The notes beneath the pieces are model-generated. The model did no database searches. It saw only the letters and a list, made by a program, of their open reading frames with translations, and was not told the DNA's origin. Below, piece after piece: positions 52,791-60,722 of a stretch of DNA of 64,000 nt. Numbering within the stretch: the stretch's first letter is position 1; each line of letters opens with the position of its first letter. The position numbers and the translations under genes were made by a program. Source of the DNA: CAVQGZ01 sp963714455 (GTDB taxonomy: Bacteria > Actinomycetota > Actinomycetes > Jiangellales > Jiangellaceae); contig CAVQON010000015.1 in assembly GCA_963714455.1 (NCBI GenBank), positions 1-64,000 on the forward strand, read 5' to 3'.

Positions 52791-53450
52791 GTGCCGGACG
52801 CCCCCACCGCCGACGAGACCTCGACTGCAGGCCTTCGCGAGCTGCTCGTCGTCGTCATCTTGTCCATCACCACCGTGCTCACGGCGTGGTCGGGCTTTCA
52901 GTCGAGCAAGTGGGGCGGGGCGATGTCGATCGCCTTCAGCGAGGCGTCGTCGTCCCGCATCGAGGCCGCCCGTCAGGACGGCACGGCCAACCAGCGGACG
53001 GCCCTTCAGGTCGGGCTGTGGACGCAGTGGGTCAATGACGTCGCGGCCGAGGACGAGAGGCTTGCGACCTTCATCGAGGCGCGGTTCCCCGAGCCCCTGG
53101 CCACTGCTCAGCGCGACTGGCTGGCAACCGACCCGGTGGCCGAGGACGGCACGGTCAATCCCGACGCGCCGGCCTCGCCGTTCGACATGGAGTCCTACGT
53201 GCTGCCCGAACGGGTCGCGGCGCAGGAGGCCGACGCTCGCGCCGACGAGAGGTTCGCCGATGCTCTGGCCAACAACCAGCGCGGCGACAACTACACGCTG
53301 CTGACCGTGCTGTTCGCCGCCGTTCTGTTCTTCACCGCGATGTCGGCGCGCATGGACCGGGCGCGGTCGCAGTGGGCGCTGCTGTCGTTCGCCGTCGCCC
53401 TGGGCGTCGTCGGGGTCGCCTTTCTCATCACGTTCCCCAAGCTCGTCTAG
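52791..53450 (+). CDS. Membrane protein of unknown function (three-helix, long extracellular loop)
   Basis: 219 residues. One N-terminal membrane segment (about 15-34) and two C-terminal ones (about 168-186 and 194-214) flank a hydrophilic helical region of about 130 residues. The first helix ends in WSGFQSSKWGG, a pattern I have seen in uncharacterised membrane proteins similar to DUF4337. TAGGAT (52779-52784) ends 6 nt before GTG 52791, a clear leaderless promoter. The next gene, a PI-PLC-like membrane fusion, starts 3 nt after its stop, so the two are one operon and may work together. Confidence 0.7.
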   Translation: MPDAPTADETSTAGLRELLVVVILSITTVLTAWSGFQSSKWGGAMSIAFSEASSSRIEAARQDGTANQRTALQVGLWTQWVNDVAAEDERLATFIEARFPEPLATAQRDWLATDPVAEDGTVNPDAPASPFDMESYVLPERVAAQEADARADERFADALANNQRGDNYTLLTVLFAAVLFFTAMSARMDRARSQWALLSFAVALGVVGVAFLITFPKLV

Positions 53451-53453
53451 CCC

Positions 53454-55619
53454 GTGCCCAACGCCTGGGACCGCGTCGGCACCCCGCAGGGGCGCGACGT
53501 CGCGTCGCGGGTGCTGGTCGTCGTCGGTGCCGTCCTGCTGCTTCTCGCGGTGCTGGCAGTCGTGGCCTACCGCACGTTCCTCGACACCGACTCCTTCGCC
53601 GCCGGGGTCGACGAGATCCGCAAGACCGAGGCAGTCAGCGAAGCGCTCGGACGTGAGCTCGCCGCCCAGATCGTCGCCGGCGCGCCTGACCTGGTGGCCG
53701 TTCGCCCCCTCATCGAGCAGGTGAGCTCCGAGGTCGCCGGCAGCGACCTGCTCTCTCCCGTGGTCGTGCGGGCCGCGGCCCAGGCCCAACGAGCCGCCAC
53801 CGAGGAAGACTCCGCGGCCATCGTGCTGCGCCTGGCCGACGCCGGCGCGGTGGCGACGTCCGCGATCGCGGCGTTCGCCCCGGACGTCGCCGCACAGATC
53901 CCACCCGACCTGTCGGTCACCCTCGCCGAGATCGGCGGGCAGGACGTGCTCGCCTCGACGGTTCGTGCGTCGCGGTACTTGTCCATCGCGGCGTGGGCGC
54001 TGCCGCTGCTCGCCCTGGGCGCCCTGGCGATGGCGGTGTGGATACGGCCGAACCAGCGGCGCGGCCTCGTGCGGGTGGGCATCGCCACCATGGTCGTCGG
54101 GGGGGTGCTCGGGGTGCTGACGCTGGCCGTGGGCGTCGTCACCGCCTCGCTGGACGCCACGACACTCACCGGGGCGCTGGCCGACGGTGCCTGGCAGGTG
54201 TGGAGCCAGGGGTTCTGGACGGCGACGGCGGTGCTGCTGGTAGCCGGCGCCGTGGTGGCGGCCGCAGCCGCTGCCGTCATCCCCGACATCGATGTGGCCG
54301 AGACCACCCGCGCGGCATGGCAGCGGGTGAGCACCCGGCCGCGCACCACCGAGGGCATCGCTCTGCGGGGCTCGCTCATCGCGCTGGTCGGGCTCGGGCT
54401 GGTTCTCGAACCGGTGCGGCTGCTCACGTGGGGGGCCGTGCTCGCGGGGCTGCTGGTGCTGGTCTACGGCGTCTCCGAGGTCACGCAGGCCGCAGTCGGC
54501 GCTCGCCGCGGCGAGCCGGCGCGGCCCACCGAGGCCGAGGCGCGCCACGCCGAACCCGACGCCGACACGTTGACCACGGGGTGGTCCCTCGGGCTGCTCG
54601 TCGCCGGGGTCGCCGTCGTGCTGGGCGCAGGCGCGTTCTGGGCGGTACGCAGCGTCGACACCGACCCGGCCCCCGCGGCGGCGGTCACCGTCGGCACCGG
54701 CGAGGTGTGCAACGGCCATGCGTCGTTGTGCGAGCGGCGCTACGACGAGGTGTCGTACGTGACCACGCACAATGCGATGTCGGCCGCCGACGAGCCGGGG
54801 TGGTTCCTCGCCGAGCAGCCGCACGGCCTCATCCGCCAGCTCGAATCCGGCGCCCGGGCCGCCATGATCGACGTCTGGGCGGCCCGCCCGGCCGAGGGCG
54901 GCGTGTCGTCGCTGTCGGTGAACCTGGACGAGGGCCGCGCCCAGCTCGAGGAGGCCTTCGGGGCTGCGGTGATCGACTCGTCCCGGCGTGTCGTGGAGGC
55001 CGTCGTCGGCGAGCCCACCGGGCCGAAGGCCCTCTACATGTGCCACGGGCTGTGCGAGATCGGCGCGACCGAGCTGGCGCCCACCCTGGGCTCGCTGCGG
55101 GCGTGGCTCGACACGAACCGCGACGAGGTGGTGAGCCTGATCGTGGAGAACCACGTGCCTGCCGCCGAGATCGGGCAGGCCGTCGTCGACGCCGGGCTCG
55201 AGCCCTACCTGCACACCGTGGTGGACGGGGAGTGGCCCACGTTGGCGCAGATGATCACCAGTGGTCAGCGGCTGGTCGTGATGACCGAGGAGGGCTCCGG
55301 CGGTGACGACTACCCGTGGCTGCGCAACGCGTTCGAGCTGACGCAGGACACCCCGTACACCTTTCCGACACCCGACGACTTCTCCTGCGAGCCCAACCGC
55401 GGACCGGCCGACGCCCCGCTGTTCCTCGTCAACCACTGGTTGTCGGGGTTCGGCAACCTGGTGACGGCGGCGCAGACGGTCAACGTCGCCGACGTGCTCG
55501 GCGCACGCGTGGAGCAGTGCCAGGACGAGCGCAACAGGCTGGTCAACTTCGTCGGGGTGAACTTCTACGACATCGGTGACGTTGCCGCGGTGGTGGACGA
55601 CCTCAACGGCGTCGGCTGA
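53454..55619 (+). CDS. Polytopic membrane protein fused to a PI-PLC-like phosphodiesterase domain
   Basis: 721 residues. The N-terminal 415 residues are a membrane region: a first helix at about 19-41, a hydrophilic helical region of about 130 residues (42-180), then five to six more helices to about 412. After a linker beginning DTDPAPAAAVTVGTGEVCNG, the C-terminal 290 residues resemble the TIM barrel of PI-PLC X-domain proteins: YVTTHNAMS (candidate catalytic His439), GARAAMIDVWAA, LYMCHGLCEIG (second histidine), NRDEVVSLIVENH and LFLVNHWLSGFGN. The catalytic half should lie outside the cell. A phosphodiesterase acting on lipid head groups is plausible; the substrate is unknown. Confidence 0.78.
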   Translation: MPNAWDRVGTPQGRDVASRVLVVVGAVLLLLAVLAVVAYRTFLDTDSFAAGVDEIRKTEAVSEALGRELAAQIVAGAPDLVAVRPLIEQVSSEVAGSDLLSPVVVRAAAQAQRAATEEDSAAIVLRLADAGAVATSAIAAFAPDVAAQIPPDLSVTLAEIGGQDVLASTVRASRYLSIAAWALPLLALGALAMAVWIRPNQRRGLVRVGIATMVVGGVLGVLTLAVGVVTASLDATTLTGALADGAWQVWSQGFWTATAVLLVAGAVVAAAAAAVIPDIDVAETTRAAWQRVSTRPRTTEGIALRGSLIALVGLGLVLEPVRLLTWGAVLAGLLVLVYGVSEVTQAAVGARRGEPARPTEAEARHAEPDADTLTTGWSLGLLVAGVAVVLGAGAFWAVRSVDTDPAPAAAVTVGTGEVCNGHASLCERRYDEVSYVTTHNAMSAADEPGWFLAEQPHGLIRQLESGARAAMIDVWAARPAEGGVSSLSVNLDEGRAQLEEAFGAAVIDSSRRVVEAVVGEPTGPKALYMCHGLCEIGATELAPTLGSLRAWLDTNRDEVVSLIVENHVPAAEIGQAVVDAGLEPYLHTVVDGEWPTLAQMITSGQRLVVMTEEGSGGDDYPWLRNAFELTQDTPYTFPTPDDFSCEPNRGPADAPLFLVNHWLSGFGNLVTAAQTVNVADVLGARVEQCQDERNRLVNFVGVNFYDIGDVAAVVDDLNGVG

Positions 55620-55666
55620 GGACCCGCACAGCCGGTGCGCGGGTGGGACTCAGTCGCCGGCGCGGG

Positions 55667-56140
55667 TCAGCCGGGCGGGCGGATCTCGCGGACGGTCTGC
55701 TGCGCACTCACGTCCAGGGCCGCGGCGACCGGACCACCCAGCAGTCGGCGAACGACGTCCTCCTCCAGCGACACCGGCACGGTGACGGGCGGGTCGTCGT
55801 CACCCGCGGCCGCGTAGCGCAGCAGCGCACGGCACAGGTAGGCGTCGTCGAGCACCCCCAGCACACCGGAGTCGTCGGCGAGCAGGTCGTCCCGGTTGCC
55901 CAGGTATCCCTGCGCGGCGTCGAGCACCTCGGCCCAGTCGACACGCCCGCCCTCCACGGCCGCCCCGATCGTGTCGAGCAACGCAGCCGTGTCGGCGAGG
56001 TACCCCCCGACCGCGGTCTTCACCGAGTCTGGGTCCGGGGCCGGCCGAAGGTCGAGCTCGTCGAGCCGGGCCAGCAGAGCCGTCCACGACCGCTCCTGCG
56101 CCTCGACGGAGGCGAGCAGGTCTTGCAGCGGGTTGTCGCG
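55667..56140 (-). CDS. Hypothetical protein, weak DUF1232/YkvA-like segment
   Basis: 157 residues from GTG 56140; GTG 56173 would add 11 residues overlapping the upstream DUF2505 gene. It is helical and acidic. NRDDLLADDSGVLGVLDDAYLCRALL resembles the D-x-(I/L)-P-x-x-G-x-x-D-D core of DUF1232/YkvA proteins, but the usual proline-rich part is missing, so the assignment is weak. The C-terminus is SLEEDVVRRLLGGPVAAALDV. It follows DUF2505 and is probably cotranscribed with it. Its function is unknown. Confidence 0.6.
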   Translation of the reverse strand, partial: RDNPLQDLLASVEAQERSWTALLARLDELDLRPAPDPDSVKTAVGGYLADTAALLDTIGAAVEGGRVDWAEVLDAAQGYLGNRDDLLADDSGVLGVLDDAYLCRALLRYAAAGDDDPPVTVPVSLEEDVVRRLLGGPVAAALDVSAQQTVREIRPPG

Positions 56141-56154
56141 CACGTGTGCCCCGA

Positions 56155-56649
56155 TCAGTGGTTGGCGAGCCACTGGTCGTTGAAGGCCTTCTCTTGCTTG
56201 AAGTTCTGCGCGGTCTCGCCCTTCATCACGCCCTCGAGCTTGCCGCCCACCATCGGGATGCTCACCTTGATGTCGAAGTCAGCCGCCCACGACGATCCGG
56301 CACCGGACGGGGTGATCTTCATGGTGCCGGTTGTGCCCCCGGGCAGGTTCTTGACGAGGATCTCCTCGGTGGCGCTGATGGCGTCGCCGGCGCGTGTGTA
56401 CTTCTCGGTCTGCGTGACGTGGTTGGTCTCACCGATGACCTTCTTCGCGAAGCCGGGCAGATCTGCGGGAACGTCGCGCTGGGTCGAGACGGTGAGCTCG
56501 GTGTCGCCGGCCTCGAACGTCGTGAAGGCGATGTTCTGCGCGCCCATCGACTCGTACTTGGCCTGCCAGTACGACTGGTCGCTCAGCATCGCCCACATCT
56601 GGTCGATGGTGGCGTCGTAGGGGTCGGTGTTGGTGAACTTCTTCGACAC
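56155..56649 (-). CDS. DUF2505 (SRPBCC-fold) protein
   Basis: 164 residues. The START/Bet v1-like fold is suggested by MSKKFTNTDPYDATIDQMWA, where an N-terminal strand and helix precede YWQAKYESMGAQN, and by the C-terminal helix KGETAQNFKQEKAFNDQWL. DUF2505 is an actinobacterial SRPBCC family with a hydrophobic ligand cavity; its ligands are unknown. The GTG start has an excellent GAGGGAGG ribosome binding site. Neighbouring acyltransferase and membrane-phosphodiesterase genes make a lipid ligand attractive but unproven. Confidence 0.85.
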   Translation of the reverse strand: MSKKFTNTDPYDATIDQMWAMLSDQSYWQAKYESMGAQNIAFTTFEAGDTELTVSTQRDVPADLPGFAKKVIGETNHVTQTEKYTRAGDAISATEEILVKNLPGGTTGTMKITPSGAGSSWAADFDIKVSIPMVGGKLEGVMKGETAQNFKQEKAFNDQWLANH

Positions 56650-56682
56650 GCGTGTGCCCTCCCTCGGGTCAGTAGGAAGGGA

Positions 56683-58224
56683 CTATGGCACGGGCGTGAC
56701 GATCTCGCGGTACATCTCGGCGAACTCCTCGGCGAAGTGCTCACCGAGCCGGTCCCCGTCCGGGACGAGCCGCACGTCGGTGCCGAAGCCCACCGCGACC
56801 CTGCCGTTGTAGCTGAACATGCAGATCGTCATCGGCTGGTTGCCCGAGCAGGGGGCCCATCCCAGCACTCCGTCGACAACGGTGCCGGCCAGGCTCATCG
56901 GTTGCCGCGGCCCGGGCACGTTGGTGAGCACGCCGACACCCTTGTTGGCGAAGAAGTTGGTGAGCCCGGTCGCCACCCGGGCCGGTGCCTGGGAGATGCC
57001 CCGCTGCACCGAGTAGGTCATCAGCGCCTCGTCGCTGCGCTTGATCCGTTCCATGCGCTGGTGCACCTGGGCGAGCCGCTCGCGCACGTCGTCCACCCCG
57101 ATCGGCATGCGCAGCGCGACAATGGCGAAGTAGTTGCCCAGCTCGCCGGACGAGTCGGCCTCCAGCGGCTTGACGCTGACGGGCACCATCCACAGAACCT
57201 CGTCGAGGTCGGTGTCGCCGTGCTCGCGCAGGTAGCGGGTGAGGGTGCCGGCGACGGTCGCCATGAGGACGTCGTTGACGGTCGTGGCGGTGGCCTTGCC
57301 GATGGCCTTCACCTGGTCGAGGTCGATCGGCGGGGCGAACGAGGCCCCCTTCTCCACGCCGGGGGTCCCGCTCCAGACGGTGCGCACGCTCGGCATCGCC
57401 AGGGCGAGCTTGCCCACGGATGCCACGTCGTTGACGACCCGGTTGTCCTCCCCACTGATGACCCCTGCGACGTCCGTGACGCGCTCGGGGTTGCGCAGCA
57501 GCGAGCGCGCGCGGTCGACCACGCTGCCCGTCGTCGTCGACACCCGGTCGAGCGCGACGTCGAAGTCGCCGAACGCCGCCGCCTGGGCGGTGTCGACGGC
57601 GCCGGCGAAGGCGCCCGCCGCGCTCTCGGCCGTGGACGCCGCGACGTCGGCCATCCCTCGTGCGACGGTGCGTGCCGCGGATGCCGCGATGGCAGCCGGC
57701 GTCGTCGACCGGCGCAGCGCCTTGCCGACCTTGGGCGGCGACGGCGCCTCGGCGAGGTCGCACATCCCCAGCGCCACCTGCACCAGGCGCACCCCGTCGG
57801 CGATGGCGTGGTGGAAGCGGGCCATCACCGCGGCACCGTGGGTGCCGTCGGCGAACACGACGTTCTCGATGAGGAACATCGTCCACAGGGGACCGGACTT
57901 GTCCAGCGGGACGCTGCGCTGCGACGCCACGAAGGCCTGCAGGTCGGCGATGCCTCCGGGGGCCTCGAGGCGGACGTCCACGACGTGGTTCGCTACGTCG
58001 AAGCCCGGGTCGTCCTCCCAGTACCAGTGCGAGCCGTCCTTGACCGGGCGACGACGGAACACCGGGTACCGCTCGATGAGCCGCTCGTCGACGATGGCCC
58101 TGACCTTGCTCCAGTCGGGCACCTCGCGGAACCACATCACCGTGTCGATCACCATGAGGCTGTTGGGCCGGTCCATCGTGAGCCAGAGGGCGTCCTGAAC
58201 TCCGAGCTTGCTGCGTGTCGCCAC
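56683..58224 (-). CDS. Wax ester synthase/diacylglycerol acyltransferase-like protein (WS/DGAT)
   Basis: 513 residues. The condensing motif HHxxxDG is intact as RFHHAIADGVRLVQ (about residue 135). Other conserved points are DALWLTMDRPNSLMVID at the N-terminus and NDVLMATVAGTLTRYL in the C-terminal half, with GPRQPMSLAG near the end. Such enzymes esterify fatty alcohols or diacylglycerol with acyl-CoA, storing wax ester or triacylglycerol. GTG 58224 is chosen because GGGAGG lies 6 nt upstream. It is divergent from the exonuclease gene. Confidence 0.88.
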   Translation of the reverse strand: MATRSKLGVQDALWLTMDRPNSLMVIDTVMWFREVPDWSKVRAIVDERLIERYPVFRRRPVKDGSHWYWEDDPGFDVANHVVDVRLEAPGGIADLQAFVASQRSVPLDKSGPLWTMFLIENVVFADGTHGAAVMARFHHAIADGVRLVQVALGMCDLAEAPSPPKVGKALRRSTTPAAIAASAARTVARGMADVAASTAESAAGAFAGAVDTAQAAAFGDFDVALDRVSTTTGSVVDRARSLLRNPERVTDVAGVISGEDNRVVNDVASVGKLALAMPSVRTVWSGTPGVEKGASFAPPIDLDQVKAIGKATATTVNDVLMATVAGTLTRYLREHGDTDLDEVLWMVPVSVKPLEADSSGELGNYFAIVALRMPIGVDDVRERLAQVHQRMERIKRSDEALMTYSVQRGISQAPARVATGLTNFFANKGVGVLTNVPGPRQPMSLAGTVVDGVLGWAPCSGNQPMTICMFSYNGRVAVGFGTDVRLVPDGDRLGEHFAEEFAEMYREIVTPVP

Positions 58225-58361
58225 GTCGATCCTCCCGTACGCCGACGCGCAGGCTGCGGCGTCCCGGCTATCCAACCCTGAAGTGTCCGACCGCGTCGAG
58301 GGGCCATCGCGACCGGAGCGTCGTCGCCGGTGTGTCGGAGGTGCTGCCTACCGTCACACAG

Positions 58362-60191
58362 GTGAGTGCAGGCACCGTCGCGAACCGGGTCTCCCCCGGT
58401 GACCCAGCCCGTCCAGCCGCGCCTGCACCGGTCCAGCAGAGCCTGGAGGGGCTGAGTCCGCTGCTGGTCGACACCACGTTCGTCGTCGTCGACCTGGAGA
58501 CCACCGGAGGGTCGGCGACCGACTGCGCGATCACCGAGATCGGTGCCGTCAAGGTTCGTGGCGGGCAGGTGCTGGGAGAGTTCCAGACCCTGGTCAACCC
58601 TGCCGCGCCGATCCCGGCGTTCATCGCGGTGCTCACCGGCATCACCGACGCGATGGTCGCCGACGCCCCCACCGAGGGCGCGGCGGTCCCGGCCTTTCTG
58701 GAGTTCGCCCGCGGCGCCGTGCTGGTGGCGCACAACGCCGGGTTCGACATCGGGTTCCTGCGCGCAGCCTGCACCCGGCTGGGCGTGGCGTGGCCCAGCC
58801 CGACCGTGCTCGACACCGTGAAGCTGGCCCGCCAGGTGGTCACGAAGGACGAGGCGCCCAACGTCAAGCTGGCGACCTTGGCCCGCGTGTTCCGCACGAG
58901 CGTCACCCCGAACCACCGGGCCCTGGCCGACGCGCAGGCCACGGTCGACGTGCTGCACGGCGTGCTGGAGCGGCTGGGCAACCGAGGTGTGCAGTCGCTG
59001 GCCGAGCTCGTGGAGTGGCAGCACCAGGTGACGCCCGCGCAGCGGGCCAAGCGACGCCTCGCCGACGACGTCCCACGGGCGGCCGGGGTGTACCTGTTCC
59101 GAGACGGGCAGGGCCGAGTGCTCTACGTCGGCAAGTCCCGCAACCTGAAGGCCCGGGTGCGCTCCTACTTCACCGCCTCGGAGTCGCGACGGCGCATGGC
59201 CGAGATGGTGGGTATCGCCGAGTCGATCGACACCGTCGTGTGCGACACCGAGATCGAGGCCGAGGTACGCGAGCTTCGCCTGATCGACGCTCACAAGCCC
59301 CCGTACAACCGCCGATCGAAGTACCCGGAGCGAGCGGTGTGGCTGAAGCTCACCGTCGAGCCCTTCCCTCGGTTGTCGGTCGTGGCGGCCGTGAAGGACG
59401 ACGGCGCCAGCTACGTCGGACCGTTCCGCAGCCGCCGCACGGCCCTGACGGCCGCCGAGGCCGTGTACCGCTCCGTCCCGATACGCCAGTGCACGTCGCG
59501 GCTACCGCTCGCACCGTCCGGGTCCGCATGCGTGCTGGCCGACCTGGGCCACTGCGGTGCGCCGTGCACGGGGGCGCTGCCGGTCGCCGACTACTCCGTC
59601 CACGTGCAGACGCTGCGCACCGCCCTGGCCGGTGACCTCGCACCGGTACGGTCGGGCTGCGAGCAGCAGATGGCCCGCCTCGCGCACGCTGAACGGTTCG
59701 AGGAGGCGGCGCTCGAGCGCGACCGGCTCGACGCGCTGACGTCGTCCGTGCGCCGGACGCAGAGCCTGAGCGCGCTTGGCGGCATCGCCGAGCTCGTGGC
59801 CGCTCGCCGCGGCAGCGAGGGCGGATGGGACCTCGTGGTCGTTCGCCACGGGCGGTTGGCCGCGGCTGGGCACGCCGACGCGGGCGTGCACCCGCAGGCG
59901 ACGATCGATGCGCTCCGGGCGAGCGGCGAGACGGTGGCCCCGGCCGCCGCACCGAGCCCGGCTGGGCTGCCGGAGGAGGCGTTCGTGCTGCTTCGCTGGC
60001 TCGGTCAGCCCGGCACCCGGCTCGTGCGCACCACGCAGCCGTGGGCACTGCCGCTGCACTCGCCGACCAACGGGGCCGCCACCGGTCGAGCGATCAGGGC
60101 TGCCCCGGGCGTCGCTACCCCGACGACGGACGCCGAGGCGGTCAGTCGTGCGGACGCACCACCACCGCGGACGACGTCAGGTCCTCCCTAG
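58362..60191 (+). CDS. DEDD exonuclease fused to UvrC-like GIY-YIG nuclease
   Basis: 609 residues. The N-terminal DnaQ-like exonuclease (about 30-205) has VVDLETTGG (DxE), HNAGFDIGFL and HRALADAQATVD (DEDDh set). A GIY-YIG domain follows from about 240 (AAGVYLFRDGQGRVLYVGKSRNLKARV), as in the N-terminal endonuclease of UvrC and in Cho, then a region with CTSRLPLAPSGSACVLADLGHCGAPC and a UvrB-interaction-like helix pair (AERFEEAALERDRLDAL). This actinobacterial architecture is known (Rv2191-like). It is presumed to act in DNA repair. TACCGT (58349-58354) ends 7 nt before GTG 58362: leaderless. Confidence 0.9.
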   Translation: MSAGTVANRVSPGDPARPAAPAPVQQSLEGLSPLLVDTTFVVVDLETTGGSATDCAITEIGAVKVRGGQVLGEFQTLVNPAAPIPAFIAVLTGITDAMVADAPTEGAAVPAFLEFARGAVLVAHNAGFDIGFLRAACTRLGVAWPSPTVLDTVKLARQVVTKDEAPNVKLATLARVFRTSVTPNHRALADAQATVDVLHGVLERLGNRGVQSLAELVEWQHQVTPAQRAKRRLADDVPRAAGVYLFRDGQGRVLYVGKSRNLKARVRSYFTASESRRRMAEMVGIAESIDTVVCDTEIEAEVRELRLIDAHKPPYNRRSKYPERAVWLKLTVEPFPRLSVVAAVKDDGASYVGPFRSRRTALTAAEAVYRSVPIRQCTSRLPLAPSGSACVLADLGHCGAPCTGALPVADYSVHVQTLRTALAGDLAPVRSGCEQQMARLAHAERFEEAALERDRLDALTSSVRRTQSLSALGGIAELVAARRGSEGGWDLVVVRHGRLAAAGHADAGVHPQATIDALRASGETVAPAAAPSPAGLPEEAFVLLRWLGQPGTRLVRTTQPWALPLHSPTNGAATGRAIRAAPGVATPTTDAEAVSRADAPPPRTTSGPP

Positions 60192-60213
60192 CAGCGTGGC
60201 CCGGTTCGCACGA

Positions 60214-60640
60214 TCACGGGTGGTACTGGGCCGGCACCCCGATGGCGCCCTCGCGGTACTGGGCGACCTCCACCGGGACGACCTCGCGCCCCAGCGGCCA
60301 GAGCGCAAGCGGCACCATCTTCCAGTTCGCCAGGGCCAGCGGGATGCCGATGATCGTGACGGCCAAGAAGAAGCCCGGTAACGATGTGGATCAGCGCCAG
60401 CCACCAGCCGAAGAGCACCAGCCAGATCACGTTGCCGATCGCCGAGCCCAGCCCGGCGGACGGCTTGGCCACGACGGTCCGGCCGAACGGCCACACGACG
60501 TAGCCGGCGATGCGGAACGAGGCGACGCCGAACGGGATCGTGATGATGAGGATGAAGGCGATGACTCCGGCGATGGCGTAGCCGAGGAACAGCTCCCAGC
60601 CGGCGAGGAAGAACCACAGGATGTTGCCGAGGGTGCGCAT
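60214..60640 (-). pseudogene. YccF-family inner-membrane protein with a frameshift
   Basis: The first 90 codons read MRTLGNILWFFLAGWELFLG through WPFGRTVVAKP and GNVIWLVLFGWWLALIHIVTG, two YccF repeats. At ACC-GGG-CTT (GGG complement at 60374-60376) the frame is lost. Skipping one G restores GFFLAVTIIGIPLALANWKM and VPLALWPLGREVV to a TGA at 60214, exactly the expected YccF ending. The unshifted frame instead runs on into a Gly/Arg-rich unrelated tail. It is therefore a one-base insertion: a pseudogene, a sequencing error, or less likely +1 frameshifting. YccF proteins are of unknown function. Confidence 0.75.
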
Positions 60641-60722
60641 GGCACACATTGTGCCGTCCGCAGGCGCCCCGGCCGACGCATCACATGACTACGGTTGGGC
60701 CAGACCTGACGAGGGGGTGCCG

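Noticed and set aside
51663..55436. A 1257-codon open frame antisense to pgi, the membrane protein and the PI-PLC-like gene
   Set aside because: It is a by-product of high third-position GC in three real sense genes; its translation is His/Arg/Gly-rich without domains and ignores their boundaries.
60177..60649. Full-length alternative frames through the YccF gene as intact proteins
   Set aside because: Each frame is family-like only over half its length; the combined reading across a one-base shift explains both halves.
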